64,000 nt of DNA, from contig DIYL01000062.1 in the NCBI GenBank assembly GCA_002428985.1, positions 124,001 to 188,000 on the forward strand, read 5' to 3'. Shown here in pieces: positions 9,613 through 20,600 of this stretch. The position numbers were made by a program, and so were the translations under genes. This DNA comes from Anaerolineales bacterium UBA6055 (lineage in GTDB: Bacteria; Chloroflexota; Anaerolineae; Aggregatilineales; Phototrophicaceae). Below the pieces are notes generated by a model that ran no database searches, had not been told where the DNA came from, and saw only the letters and a list, made by a program, of their open reading frames with translations. Numbering within the stretch: the first letter of the stretch is position 1; each line of letters starts with the position of its first letter.

Positions 9613-10131
9613 CTATAAATGCTTTTCCATATAGAGCTCATCATAGTATTGCCCTTCATACTTTAGTTCTTTACGGGCGATACCGATGGGCTGGAATCCA
9701 AATGTTTCATAGAGTTTTTGAGCAGCTGTTTGGGTTGTATTCACAGTTAGGTTGATTTTCTCGATCTGGGGGACGGCTGTGATTTCATCTGAGAGGGATT
9801 GTAATAAGCGTTTGCCGACTCCCTGTCCGCGATAATCTGAGGATACATACACGCCAACAATGGTGGCAATATGACCCGTTTTAATGCGATTTGTCCAAAA
9901 AGCTCCCATTACACCAATAAGTTTACCTTCAGCTTCTGCATAGATAGTAATGGAATTCTTCTTTTCGTAGGCGGCGGTTGTACGCTCTATCCACAATTGA
10001 TCGTCAAATTCTAGATTTTCCTCGTAACTTGATCCAAATGCCAGCGGATCGGATTTTAAAGCTTCAAGTCGAAGTTCTTTAGATTCTCGCCAACGGGATG
10101 GATCCAATGAAATAATCTGTATGTTTGTCAT
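9613..10131 (-). CDS. GNAT family N-acetyltransferase
   Basis: 172 residues with the complete Gcn5-related fold. Motif A, with the acetyl-CoA pyrophosphate-binding loop, reads VGVYVSSDYRGQGVGKRLLQ near residue 95. The motif B region is NLTVNTTQTAAQKLYETFGF near 130. Such enzymes transfer an acetyl group from acetyl-CoA to an amine. The N-terminal LRLEALKSDPLAFGSSYEEN is typical of the RimI/antibiotic-acetyltransferase-like branch whose substrates are usually unknown. Monocistronic, convergent with the small gene to its left. Confidence 0.9.
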   Translation of the reverse strand: MTNIQIISLDPSRWRESKELRLEALKSDPLAFGSSYEENLEFDDQLWIERTTAAYEKKNSITIYAEAEGKLIGVMGAFWTNRIKTGHIATIVGVYVSSDYRGQGVGKRLLQSLSDEITAVPQIEKINLTVNTTQTAAQKLYETFGFQPIGIARKELKYEGQYYDELYMEKHL

Positions 10132-10372
10132 GCATTCTCCTGATCCGTTATGGACTTTTATGTTATTTATAACACATTATATGAGTCATGATAGAGTATT
10201 TATCCATTTTAGAAATAAATATGATATGTGATCAAACTGCATAGAGAGTGTTTGAATGCACTGTTGTTAATTTGTTAATACAGCCATTGTAATAAAACTT
10301 GGATAATGTGTTATATTATCATTAAGAAGATTCCAAATCTGTGTGGCAACTTGTTAGAAGTAGGACTGTCCA

Positions 10373-10783
10373 ATGGCATATGAATTTACCTATTTATCGT
10401 CAAATCTAATTTTGATTACTTGGATGCGCTATCCGACAAAGGAAGAAGAAATCACATTCTTAGAAGAACATGCTAACCAGTTGAACGAAGCGACAGAACC
10501 GCTTTATTATATTTCTGATTTGAGACAAGGGCGCATCACGAATCTGGACACCATCAATAAACTGAGCAAATTAGCGAAGCACTCAAATTATGGGGGTAGT
10601 ACCGCATTTAGTCGCGATTTTGTGAGTAAGATCGTTGTTCAGTCTTTTCAGATGTTTACAGTCGAAGCAGAAAATAAATCCGAAATGTTCGAAACAGTCG
10701 AAGAAGCAATTGCCTTTTTAGAGTCACTTAAAGCCGGTATAACACAGGGGATTGACTGGAACGATCATATAAAGACGGTGTGA
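10373..10783 (+). CDS. Hypothetical protein, possibly STAS/SpoIIAA-like
   Basis: 136 residues without signal peptide or membrane segment. The pattern (YEFTYLSSNLILITW, a long helix, LYYISDLRQGR, a helix, then KIVVQSFQMF) resembles the beta-alpha arrangement of SpoIIAA/STAS-like proteins that test membrane or redox state, but no diagnostic motif is present. A possible promoter lies upstream (TTGTAA at 10287 with TATATT at about 10312). The stop codon is TGA, showing that UGA is used as a normal stop in this genome. Confidence 0.65.
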   Translation: MAYEFTYLSSNLILITWMRYPTKEEEITFLEEHANQLNEATEPLYYISDLRQGRITNLDTINKLSKLAKHSNYGGSTAFSRDFVSKIVVQSFQMFTVEAENKSEMFETVEEAIAFLESLKAGITQGIDWNDHIKTV

Positions 10784-10855
10784 TAACAAAATATGTGAAA
10801 TAACTTGCAGGGTGCAACGAAGTAGGATATAGTTATAAGCAGTCTAGCTAAGATA

Positions 10856-10875
10856 AGGGCGACGGCAATCGCCCT
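10856..10875 (+). terminator. Hairpin after the 10373-10783 gene
   Basis: Stem AGGGCGA (10856-10862) with TCGCCCT (10869-10875), a 7-bp perfect helix with a six-base loop, 73 bases after the stop. No T-run follows, so termination here is uncertain. The 12-bp perfect palindrome CTTCGTACGAAG lies at 10886-10897 just downstream. Confidence 0.35.
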
Positions 10876-10927
10876 AAGTGACATACTTCGTACGAAGAAA
10901 ATATATCATATTCAGTATAACGCACTC

Positions 10928-11048
10928 TCCTATGGGTGGGTAGAGCTTTGCGTTGAATAGTGGTATCTATCGGGAATTGTATACAGTTTGAAGAGTCCAT
11001 ATTTGTGGTCGGCTACCGCATGGGGTGATGCATATGCCGACCTTTTTT
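10928..11048 (+). ncRNA. Candidate structured leader ending in a terminator, upstream of the molybdenum hydroxylase
   Basis: A TATAAC -10-like box at 10916-10921 precedes a segment with helical potential. TATGGG (10931-10936) pairs with TCCATA (10996-11001), enclosing GGTAGA (10939-10944) with TCTATC (10966-10971). Immediately after comes a strong terminator hairpin (11007-11042) with a T6 run, and the hydroxylase start codon is about 200 bases further on. That order, a closed domain followed by an intrinsic terminator, is the architecture of a transcription-attenuating riboswitch. I could not match it to the purine, molybdenum-cofactor or other classes I know. It could equally be a free small RNA or simply the terminator of the upstream gene. 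Confidence 0.35.
11007..11048 (+). terminator. Strong rho-independent terminator in the molybdenum hydroxylase leader
   Basis: GGTCGGC (11007-11013) pairs perfectly with GCCGACC (11036-11042); an inner GCAT/ATGC helix (11018-11021 with 11028-11031) caps the loop, and TTTTTT follows at 11043-11048. The orientation is plus-strand only, since the other side has no T-run. Confidence 0.8.
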
Positions 11049-11245
11049 GTTTCCCTATCTTCAATTTGGGCATCTGTTGGTGTTGCTCAAAGAATTCGCA
11101 CATGATTTGTACGAAATACATTTGAAAAATTCATCATCTACTAACATAATATGAATAACAGTCGCAGGTCGTGTCACACGGCGGTAGTTGATGCTATCGA
11201 AAAGTGCCTGATTGACTGACCGGATTGATTATTGGAGAAAAATTT

Positions 11246-13846
11246 ATGATTCAGTTTAAACTAAACGGATATCCAGTAGAATTTGATGGCAACCCTGATA
11301 TGCCCTTACTCACATATTTACGTGACGTACAGGGGATTATCTCACCGAAAGATGGCTGTGCGCCACAAGCTGCTTGCGGGTGCTGTGTTGTACAGATCGA
11401 TGATAAAGCGGTTATTTCGTGCGTAACCAAGATGTCAAAAGTCGAAGGTAAGTCGATTGTCACGACGGAAGGGCTTGGTGAATATCGGCAAGAAGTTTTC
11501 GCGAATGCTTTCGTTAAAGAGGGCGGTGTACAGTGTGGTTTCTGTATTCCGGGTATTGTGATGCAAGCCAATAACCTCATTAATCATAATCCCGACCCAT
11601 CCCGTGACGATATTGAAAAAGCGCTTACCCCTCATCTATGTCGTTGCACCGGATACAAGAAAATTGTCGACGCGATCGAAACCGCTGCAGAAGCAATTCG
11701 TACCGAAGAAGAAGTTCATATCCCAGATAATGATGGCAAGGTTGGTACACGCGTGCCGAAATACCATGCACAAGATTTGGTGTTGGGACAGCATCGCTAT
11801 GTTGATGATATTCGCATCGAAGGGATGCGGGTTGGTGCGTTGAAATTTAGTGATCATCCACGGGCTGTCGTTAAATCGATTGATCTCAGCGAAGCTGAAA
11901 AATTAGACGGTGTTTTGCGGATTATCACAGCAGGTGATGTGACGGGTGATCGTCATATCGGCTTGATTAAACAAGATTGGCCTCTGATGGTAGCCGAAGG
12001 CGAAACGACACGTTATGTCGGTGATGTATTAGCATGTGTCGTTGCCGAAACTGATGCAATCGCGCGTGAGGCTGTTGCACTGATTAATGTAGATTATGAT
12101 GTACTTGAGCCTGTTGTCGATATGCATAAAGCAATCCAAGACGATAGTCCATCGGTACATGAAGGTGGTAATGTCCTCGCGAAGACAATTACCAGTCGTG
12201 GCGACATTGATCATGCAGAAAAAACAGCTAAGTACACTGCGCACGGTGTGTATCAGACGCAAATGATCGAACATGGGTTTATGGAACCTGAAGCATGTAT
12301 CGCGTATCCCAAAGATGATGGCATTGAAGTTTTGTCCCAAGGACAGGGAGTATTTGAAGACCGCAAACAAATTGCCAAAGTACTAGGACTGTCTGAAAGT
12401 GACGTACGTGTAATACTCGTGCCGAATGGCGGTGGTTTTGGTGGTAAAGAAGATTTGTCGGTACAGGGGCATGCAGCATTAGCCGCTTATCTAATGAAAG
12501 AACCTGTTAAAGTCCGTTTGACGCGTGACGAATCGATTATTATGCATCCTAAACGGCATCCAATTTGGATGGAATATACAATCGGCTGTGATGAAGATGG
12601 TAAGCTGACATTCTGTAAAGGGCGTTTTGTCGGCGATACAGGTGCATATGCGTCCGTCGGTATGAAGGTGCTGGAACGCTCGGCTGGACATGCAACGGGT
12701 GCCTATAATTTCCCTGTGACTGACATCGAAAGTACAGCTGTATACACCAATAATTTACCTTGTGGTGCGATGCGTGGATTCGGTGTAAATCAAACAGCAT
12801 TTGCGCTCGAAAGTTGTATTGATGACCTCTGCGAACAGGGTGGGTTCGATCGTTGGGAATTCCGTTATCAGAATGCGCTAGATGATGGCGATATGACAGC
12901 AACAGGACAAGTTATTGAAGCTGGTGCTGGTGCAAAAGCAACCCTCGAAGCGGTCAAAGATGAATTCCAGAATGCAAAGTATGCTGGTATTGCTTGTGGG
13001 ATCAAAAATACCGGTATCGGTAATGGTATGCCGGATTCCTCTAAAGTAACCATCACAATTGAAGCTGCAGATAAAGTTGTTATTGATCATGGCTGGACGG
13101 AAATGGGGCAGGGTGTTCATACCATGGCTCTACAGACCCTGATTACTGAAACCGGTCTTGATGCATCGATCATTGAAGTTCGTGTTGATACAACATCCGA
13201 AATGGTCACCGGTATGACAACCGCGTCTCGGGCGACATCACTAGTTGGTAATGCGACAATTGATGCGGCGAAAGGGCTCAAAGCTGATCTCGAAAGTAAT
13301 ACGCTCGCTGACCTTGTCGGTAAGCAATATGTCGGAGATTTCACTGTCGATTGGACGACCAAACCCGGCGCAATGGTCGAGAAAGTATATACTCACTACT
13401 CCTATAGTTATGCGACACAAGTTGTCATCCTCGATGATGCTGGACAAGTTGATAAGATTGTTGCGGCACATGATGCTGGTAAAATCTTTAATCCGACACT
13501 GTTTGAAGGACAACTAGAAGGCTCGATTCATATGGGGCTAGGCTATGCCATCAGCGAAAACCTTGAGTTAGAAGGTGGTGTGCCAAAAAGTACGATGTTG
13601 CGCAAATGCGGGATCTTGCGGGCGAAGGATATGCCAGAAATGGAAGTCATTGGTGTTGAAGTGCCTGATCCATATGGACCATACGGCGCAAAAGGTGTTG
13701 GTGAAATTGGGCTTGTACCGACGGCTGGTGCGGTTGCCAATGCGCTCTATCAATATGATGGAGTTCGCCGTACTGAGTTACCAATGCGCCTACCACGCAA
13801 ACGTCCAACCCGTGCCAATGGAAATGGTTCAAACGGTAAACATTAG
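11246..13846 (+). CDS. Xanthine dehydrogenase-family molybdenum hydroxylase with fused [2Fe-2S] domains
   Basis: 866 residues. The ATG at 11246 is chosen over an in-frame TTG at 11225 because GGAGA (11234-11238) is correctly spaced. Residues 1-75 form a plant-type [2Fe-2S] domain (C38, C44, C47, C59). Residues 76-155 form the alpha-helical second [2Fe-2S] domain (C97, C100, C132, C134). From ~170 onward comes the molybdopterin-binding subunit, with GGGFGGKED, the active-site loop GAMRGFGVNQ and the catalytic glutamate in GVGEIGLVP near the end. There is no FAD domain, so electrons must leave by the Fe-S clusters, as in Desulfovibrio aldehyde oxidoreductase; the one-chain layout also matches the family annotated as selenium-dependent xanthine dehydrogenase. 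Oxidation of an aldehyde or purine-type substrate is likely. No maturation gene (XdhC type) is adjacent. Confidence 0.9.
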   Translation: MIQFKLNGYPVEFDGNPDMPLLTYLRDVQGIISPKDGCAPQAACGCCVVQIDDKAVISCVTKMSKVEGKSIVTTEGLGEYRQEVFANAFVKEGGVQCGFCIPGIVMQANNLINHNPDPSRDDIEKALTPHLCRCTGYKKIVDAIETAAEAIRTEEEVHIPDNDGKVGTRVPKYHAQDLVLGQHRYVDDIRIEGMRVGALKFSDHPRAVVKSIDLSEAEKLDGVLRIITAGDVTGDRHIGLIKQDWPLMVAEGETTRYVGDVLACVVAETDAIAREAVALINVDYDVLEPVVDMHKAIQDDSPSVHEGGNVLAKTITSRGDIDHAEKTAKYTAHGVYQTQMIEHGFMEPEACIAYPKDDGIEVLSQGQGVFEDRKQIAKVLGLSESDVRVILVPNGGGFGGKEDLSVQGHAALAAYLMKEPVKVRLTRDESIIMHPKRHPIWMEYTIGCDEDGKLTFCKGRFVGDTGAYASVGMKVLERSAGHATGAYNFPVTDIESTAVYTNNLPCGAMRGFGVNQTAFALESCIDDLCEQGGFDRWEFRYQNALDDGDMTATGQVIEAGAGAKATLEAVKDEFQNAKYAGIACGIKNTGIGNGMPDSSKVTITIEAADKVVIDHGWTEMGQGVHTMALQTLITETGLDASIIEVRVDTTSEMVTGMTTASRATSLVGNATIDAAKGLKADLESNTLADLVGKQYVGDFTVDWTTKPGAMVEKVYTHYSYSYATQVVILDDAGQVDKIVAAHDAGKIFNPTLFEGQLEGSIHMGLGYAISENLELEGGVPKSTMLRKCGILRAKDMPEMEVIGVEVPDPYGPYGAKGVGEIGLVPTAGAVANALYQYDGVRRTELPMRLPRKRPTRANGNGSNGKH

Positions 13847-13865
13847 ATACAATTAATCTTATTAT

Positions 13866-13898
13866 GCATAGGCGTACTTTTATCGGGTACGCCTATGC
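13866..13898. terminator. Terminator between convergent genes
   Basis: A perfect 12-bp inverted repeat, GCATAGGCGTAC (13866-13877) and GTACGCCTATGC (13887-13898), with a nine-base loop. It lies 20 bases after the hydroxylase stop codon and before the stop of the convergent pentapeptide gene. The T-run is weak (TATATT). Confidence 0.75.
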
Positions 13899-13915
13899 TA
13901 TATTCCAATTGCCTG

Positions 13916-14461
13916 CTACTCACCCTCATAACCGATCACATTATCGAGATTGGCACCTTCAAGATTTGAAAATATCAGATCAGCATCGCTGAGTTCTGCG
14001 CCTTGTAAGTTTGCGTTGACCAGACTTGCTTCGGTTAATGTCGCAAAATTGAAATAGGCAAAACTTAAATTAGCCGAGTCGAGCGTCGCGCGGGTGAAAT
14101 CAGAATTAACAAACATGACAAATTCGGCTGTGATTTCGTTGAGGATCGCATCGCGTAAGTTTGCGAAGCTAAAATCTAAATCTGTTATATCTTGTCCGCT
14201 GAAGTCGGCACCGCGCAGATATGAACCAATGGTATCTTCTGCAATGATAAATACGTCAACAATTGCACCATCTTCATTTAAGACATGTACAGTTGCGCAG
14301 CGTAGTGTTCTAATATCGAGCCCTGCGTCTTCAAAATTAGGTGTTTCAACTTCAATTAATTCGTACGTCTCACACTCGTCGATAAAATCTTGCCCATAGA
14401 TTGATAGGGTAGGTAGTGTCAATACAAATATGAGAAATAATACTATATAGCGCTTCATCAT
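13916..14461 (-). CDS. Secreted pentapeptide-repeat protein
   Basis: 181 residues. The N-terminal signal peptide (MMKRYIVLFLIFVLTLPTLS, cleavage near residue 23) is followed by a short non-repeat domain. From about residue 83 there are A(D/N)LXX pentapeptide repeats: LRGADFSGQDITDLDFSFAN, LRDAI, FTRATLDSANLSFAYFNFAT and NLQGAELSDADLIFSNLEGA. These fold as a right-handed quadrilateral beta-helix. Export is unusual for this class, most of which are cytosolic. Two cysteines near the N-terminus (about 29 and 55) could form a disulfide. The ribosome site AGAGGACA precedes a double ATG. It lies directly downstream of the giant surface-protein gene in opposite order, separated by that gene's own promoter-distal terminator region. 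Function unknown. Confidence 0.85.
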   Translation of the reverse strand: MMKRYIVLFLIFVLTLPTLSIYGQDFIDECETYELIEVETPNFEDAGLDIRTLRCATVHVLNEDGAIVDVFIIAEDTIGSYLRGADFSGQDITDLDFSFANLRDAILNEITAEFVMFVNSDFTRATLDSANLSFAYFNFATLTEASLVNANLQGAELSDADLIFSNLEGANLDNVIGYEGE

Positions 14462-14540
14462 TGTCCTCTATTCTGTACTTATTGTTACATATTATATTGT
14501 TTGTCTCTAAAGATTACGAAAATCAGACGAAGTTATAAAT

Positions 14541-14577
14541 AATAATAAAAAAAGAGCACCTATGAGAGATGCTCTTC
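14541..14577 (-). terminator. Rho-independent terminator of the giant surface-protein gene
   Basis: Read on the minus strand, AAGAGCATC (from 14576) pairs with GGTGCTCTT (to 14552) through nine base pairs including one G-U, with a seven-base loop. It is followed by TTTTTATTATTATTT. It starts 26 bases after the stop codon. Confidence 0.88.
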
Positions 14578-14602
14578 TTCGTCTTTATAAATCAGTGTAA
14601 GA

Positions 14603-17600
14603 CTAGCTTAGGCTTATCTTACGGCGATACACGATATATCCGCTTGTAAGTGTTAACCCGCTTAGAAGGCCAACAATCAACAGATCGCGCCACAATGGGG
14701 TTTCACCCGTTGCTGGAAGTTCTAGAACGCTCAGAATCGTTGCAATCGCATTTGCTTCGTCACTACAATCGCATGTCAGAACAGCCGGATTGTTGATCGC
14801 AAATGGGATTTCTACATCATCATTGACAGTTGTTGTAACTGTAATGGTGACTGTTTCATTCTCGAATAGCGAATCCAGTTTTACCGTGACGTTCTGTCCA
14901 TCAATTTGCAGGTCACCTGCGGATGTTTGTACGTCAACGATTGTCAGCGTACTTGGTACGGTATCGGTAATCACAACATTTTTCGCTGTATTGTCAGTAT
15001 TATTGATCGCTGTAATTGTCCATACAACCTCGGCACCGGGTAATGTAAATGGCGTATCTACCACTTTGATCAGTGGCGGTGGAGGTAGTGTGAAGCCGGG
15101 ATCGTCTGATCCTGCAGTACCTGGTTCATCGTCATCATCATCATCTTCTTCCTCACCATCCTGTATGCGAACACGTGCACTTGCGGTAGCAGTGACATCG
15201 GTTGGGAATTCGAGTGTACCTGTATTGCGATATGTACCATCACCGTCGACCAAAACGTTGAATGAAATGATAACAGCTTCATCATCATCATCTTCAGTGC
15301 TTGTCTGCATCGTACCTTGCCACTCCACTGTATCATCACCGACGATCGCGCATGTACCTACACTACCAGAACACTGCAAGTTAATCTCAGCAGTTGTTGG
15401 TGGGAAGGTTTGATCATCATTCAACGTATCTCTAATGACCACACCTGTTTGTTCTGCACCCGGGTTGTACCAAATCATTGTCCATCGTATGATGTCGTCT
15501 TCAAGTAATGTACCTGTCTTAACACCGAACGGTGGATCGTAGATAACAGCCGTTTCATCATCATCTTCAATGATTGGATCCTCGTTAGGTAGTTGCGCTA
15601 CGTTGATGAGAAGCGTGTTGGTTCCGTCTAGACCTGCTTGCGGATTAACCCGTGCTGTGATTGTATATGTGACAACACCATCACGTGGCAAATCAATGAG
15701 TTCATCAATAACCACTGATGTCGCATCTTCATCAAACGGACCATCACTAGCAGTTGTACCATCTGTACCAGATGCTGGATTGGAGATACACAAACCGCCG
15801 TTAGTTCCTACACACGTCCATTCTATTGTTTCAGGATCATACCCATTTGGATCGGCATCTGTCGCAATTTGTAAATCATCGAAGAAGCGAACACCAATAC
15901 GTTCCTCACCACTATTTTCAATCGTAATCGTATACGTATTCGTTTCGCCAGCAATAATTGAATTGAGTCCGTCAGTCTTGTTAATTAACAAGCCCGGATC
16001 ATCAACTTGAATTAAGTAGTCTTCGACTTCACCGCTATCTTTAGGACCGAAAGGCTCACTGGCGGTTATACTGTCAGTTGTATAACGTAGACGGACGTAG
16101 GTGCTACCACCCGTTTGATCCTCAGCATCAATTGGAATATCAACGTCGAGTTGGACAATACCATCTGTGCCATTTGGTACACTGACGGAGTAGGCTTCTG
16201 TATCATCGAATGTACCGTCACCATTCCAATCAAACCAACCAATTAATGTTGCTGTTTCACCTGTGCGGTTAAAAGCAGTAACATCAACTGTGACGGTTGT
16301 ACCTGCTACGAAGTTCGGGAAGTCCATACCGTCTTCATCAGTACCATCACCATCTGGGTCCGATGTATTATTGCTCGTTTTTGGATCCGCTACAGCGACT
16401 GGTTGACCGTTGCCTTCATCATCAACACCAGCACCTAGATATAAGTTTGCAATGATACGATGACTTGCACCGGGTTCGTCACTGTCGTCTGTTGTGCCGC
16501 TAATGGTATCGAGCGGACCGTTTGTACCATAAGTATCTGGCGCATCACCCCAATCAAATGATTGAACGAAACCAAAGTCTACTGTCAGGTTTGAATCCTC
16601 ATCTAGCTCTCCATTAGATCCCGTACCGGTTACATCTTCACTATCTTCGTCATCGCCATTGGTCGGGTCTGCTGGTGTTGGGTCGGTTGGCTCATTACCA
16701 ATAACCAATTCAACTGTATCGCTACGAACACCGTCTGTAACCGGATCGGTCGTATCGTCGCCATTATCGTTATCATCGGTATCGGGTGCTTGTGTCGATG
16801 TGCTACGGAATCCATTGAGAACACCGCCATTGTCGAAGTTATCTGCTGCAATTACGACAACATAGTCACCGGGTGGCAACCCATCGAACAAGTAGTAACC
16901 GCCATTGTTAGTTGTCGTTGAATCGAGTGGTGTAGTTGTATCAGGTATGCCGTCACCGTCACTATCGCTATAAAGTTCAACGATAACACCGTCTATACCT
17001 TCTTCATCACCATCCCGAATACCATCATTAGCTGTACCACCACCTGTTGGACCGCCATCATCAAGCCAGACAATATTACCGATACTCATCGGGTTCCCTA
17101 TGACGAAACCAAAGTCGCGGGTGAGGTCACTATTGTTGTCTGGTGGATTATTCACCCCACGGAATTCAGGACCATCGTTATCATTGTTACTGAGTACGCT
17201 TTCGCCTGTTGGTGCACCGCCGAAGCTCATTGTAAAGAGTTCGCTGGTAATACCATCGGTTGGATCAGGATCACTATCACCAATACCATTATCGTTGTTA
17301 TCGCCACGATCCCCTGCACTTGCATCTGTGGTACTTTCATATCCGAATAGCGGACCGTTTGTTCCGCCATCATTCCAGTTGATATACGGAACATGGATGA
17401 AGAAATCGGTTGCACTGACATTATTGAATAGGTAGAACCCGTTACCATCTGTTATATCTGTGGCAACGAGACTGTCCAGATTGATATCGAAATCGCCCGA
17501 ACCATCATCTTCATACAGGCGGACTTCAACATTGCTGATACCCAACTCCGTACCGTTATCGTAGACACCATCTGCATCAAGATCAAACCAGATGAGGTTA

Positions 17601-20600
17601 CCAATTGTCAGTGTACGGACAAAACCAAAGTCCACTGTGAGGTTACTCTGGTTATCTGGGATTGGATCTCCTGCTGGATCGGTCCCCGGGTCTTGAACTG
17701 CATTTGCTGGTGTCACATCTACTTCGGTTGGAGAAATTGGTTCAGGAATTTCGAGTGTATAGCGTCCACTATAGTAACCAAAATCTAGATCAAGTGTCGT
17801 ATTGGCTTGATCGGTTGTGTTGTCTTCATCGTCATCTGGCCCACTATCACTGGGATCTGCGGGTTGTGCTGGGTCATAACTCCGCAATGTACCACTTGCT
17901 TCAAAGTTCTCTGGTGCGACAGAAACGATATAGTTCCCTGGTGGTAGACTATCGAATAGATAATAGCCATCACCATTGGTTGTTGTGGTTGCAATCGGTA
18001 GGGTTGTGTCAGGAAGGTCATCGCTATCTTCATCACGGAACAAGTACATTATAACATTACCGATACCGCTTTCATCGCTGTCCATGATACCGTTATTTCT
18101 GTTTGTGCCCGCTCCGTCATCTTCCCAAACACGGTTACCAATACTGAAGTATTCAGATGGATAAACACCGAAATCGACAGTTAGGTTACTGTTGTTATCT
18201 AGCTCGCCATTGTTGCCGCGACCGTTTGGCCCATCGGCGGAATTACCGCTGGTTGTTTCACCTGTCGGTTCATCACCATAACTGAGGGTGATAACACCAC
18301 TAGGAATACCATCTACAAGCGGGTCAGCGGTGCCTGCATCACGACCATTGTCATTGTCGTCGTCGTCAGTGTTGTCCTCAAAACCGTTTGGCGCGTCATC
18401 ACTGCCGACATAGCCTTCCAATATGCCGCCACCTTGGAAGTTAGCTGGATCGATTGTTACAACATAATCACCGGGTGGGAGATTCTCGAACAAATAGTAT
18501 CCATCGTCAGTGGTGACTTGATAAGGATTTCCCGGATTAGCCGGATCCTCAACAGGTGTTGTACCGTCGCTTTCATATAGTGAGAGTGTGACACCATCAT
18601 CAACGGGATTTTCAGTTACTGAATCATAAACACCGTTGTTGTTGGTATCGACCCACACAAAGTTACCGATACTCATTGGAATGTAGAACCCAAAGTCTAT
18701 CGTTAAATCACTGTTATCAAAGCTGATTGCGGAACCGCCTGCATCTGTACCATCAAGATCTTCTAAGTGTTTGCTACCGACTGGCTCTCCGAGACCTTCA
18801 TCACTACGTTCTTCACTGAGGACCAACTGAATAACATCGCTGATGATGCCAAGTGCTGCCACTTCCCGACCGTTATCATTGTTGTCATCATCGAAAATGT
18901 CAACAAATGGGGTTGTTGGTGCTGTCGAATCAGTTGTTGGATCATCAGGTAAATTATCAACGTTTTGGACGGTTGTGATGTGATTTTCTAATGCACCACC
19001 ACCTGCAAAGTTACTATCTGGAATCACGACGACGTAGTTACCCGGTGTGATTGGACCACCAAGGCTATCACCATCACCGACAGCTGTTGCTGCATCGGTA
19101 TCGAGCACATCAAAGAGGTAATAACCAGCGTTGCCACCACTATCACTTGTGGTGATGTCACGGGCAATTGGAGCACCAATTGGGTTTCCAGCTGCATCAG
19201 AACGATAGAGTAACACGACAACATCATTGATACCCGGATCCCCAGTAGCATTCGGATTATCATCCGCTGCATCAACCAGACCGTCACGATTGGTATCAAA
19301 CCAAACACGGTTACCAATACTCATGCTTGCGTTGGTTGAGAGGACAAAACCAAAGTCAACGGTAATATCACTGTTTGCATCAATTTCGCCATAACGACCA
19401 ATACTCGCAGGGCCATCATATTCGTTTGCGGGCAATGCAGGGTTGAGACTCTTATCGAATTCAAGTGCTGGCTCATCATCACCCGGAATATAAACACTGG
19501 TGTTTAACGGACTTTGTACACCAAGTGTGACTAACTCACTAGTGATACCTGCTGTTGAACCATCTGTGTTTATCTCACCATTGTGATTGTTATCGCTTGT
19601 TGGGGCAGGTGGGTTGCTACTTGGCTCGTCTCTTACAGTGGTACTGTTGTAACCCGTCAAAGCGCCTCCGGTGAAGTTTGTCGACGGTATGTGGACGAAA
19701 TATTGACCTGCTAACAAGTTATCAAATAGATAATACCCGTTTGCATCGGTTGTATCAAAGTTGACATAGTTTGTGCCATCAAAGACTGGAACAACTGTAT
19801 CTAATGCTGAATTGAATATCCCGTCTCCATCGTCACGATAGAGGTAGACCTCCACATTCGCAATACCAGCTTCACTTGCATCGATCAGACCATTTGGAAT
19901 GGTATCAAACCAGACAACATTACCGATACTCATCGGTTGATAGAAACCAAAATCGACAGTTAGATCACTATTGGTTGGTTGGATATTAGGTTCACCGTCG
20001 CCCTGTGGACCAAGCGTTTCTGTCGAGATTTCATTAGATGGCTCTAAGAAGATTGTCGGGCTGAAGACACCATTGGCCTGTGGATCAGGATTGTTTGCTG
20101 GATTGAATGGATCATCTACACCATTTTCGATGATGTCATCTATACCTTCAACCGGAAGTGTCTGTGTTGTATCGGTGGGGTTGGCTTTATCTTGACTACT
20201 ATAGAAATCTTGCAATACCCCGTTGGTGATTGTACGGAAATTATCTTCATCGATCTGTACCAGATAGTCTCCAGCATTCAGCCCATCAAAGAGATAATAT
20301 CCGGTAGCATCTGTTAACGTGGTCGCTATCGGGTTGGTGATACCTGAGTCAGGATTACCGTCATTGTCGTCATCACGGAACAAATTGACGATAACATTCT
20401 CTACACCTTCATCTACGCCATCAAAAATACGGTTATTGTCATAGTCTTTAAAGACGCGGTTACCAATACTCATCAATGGCGCATAAACACCGAAGTCGAT
20501 GGTTAAATCCGTGTTATAGTCTTCTTCACCAAATCGACCTTCGTTCTGAACACCATCATAGAGTACCGTAGTATCTAAATCTGTATCGTCTTCTTGCGGT

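Noticed and set aside
10930..11121. 63-residue minus-strand open frame
   Set aside because: Poor composition, no ribosome site, and it overlaps the terminator hairpin and leader structure.
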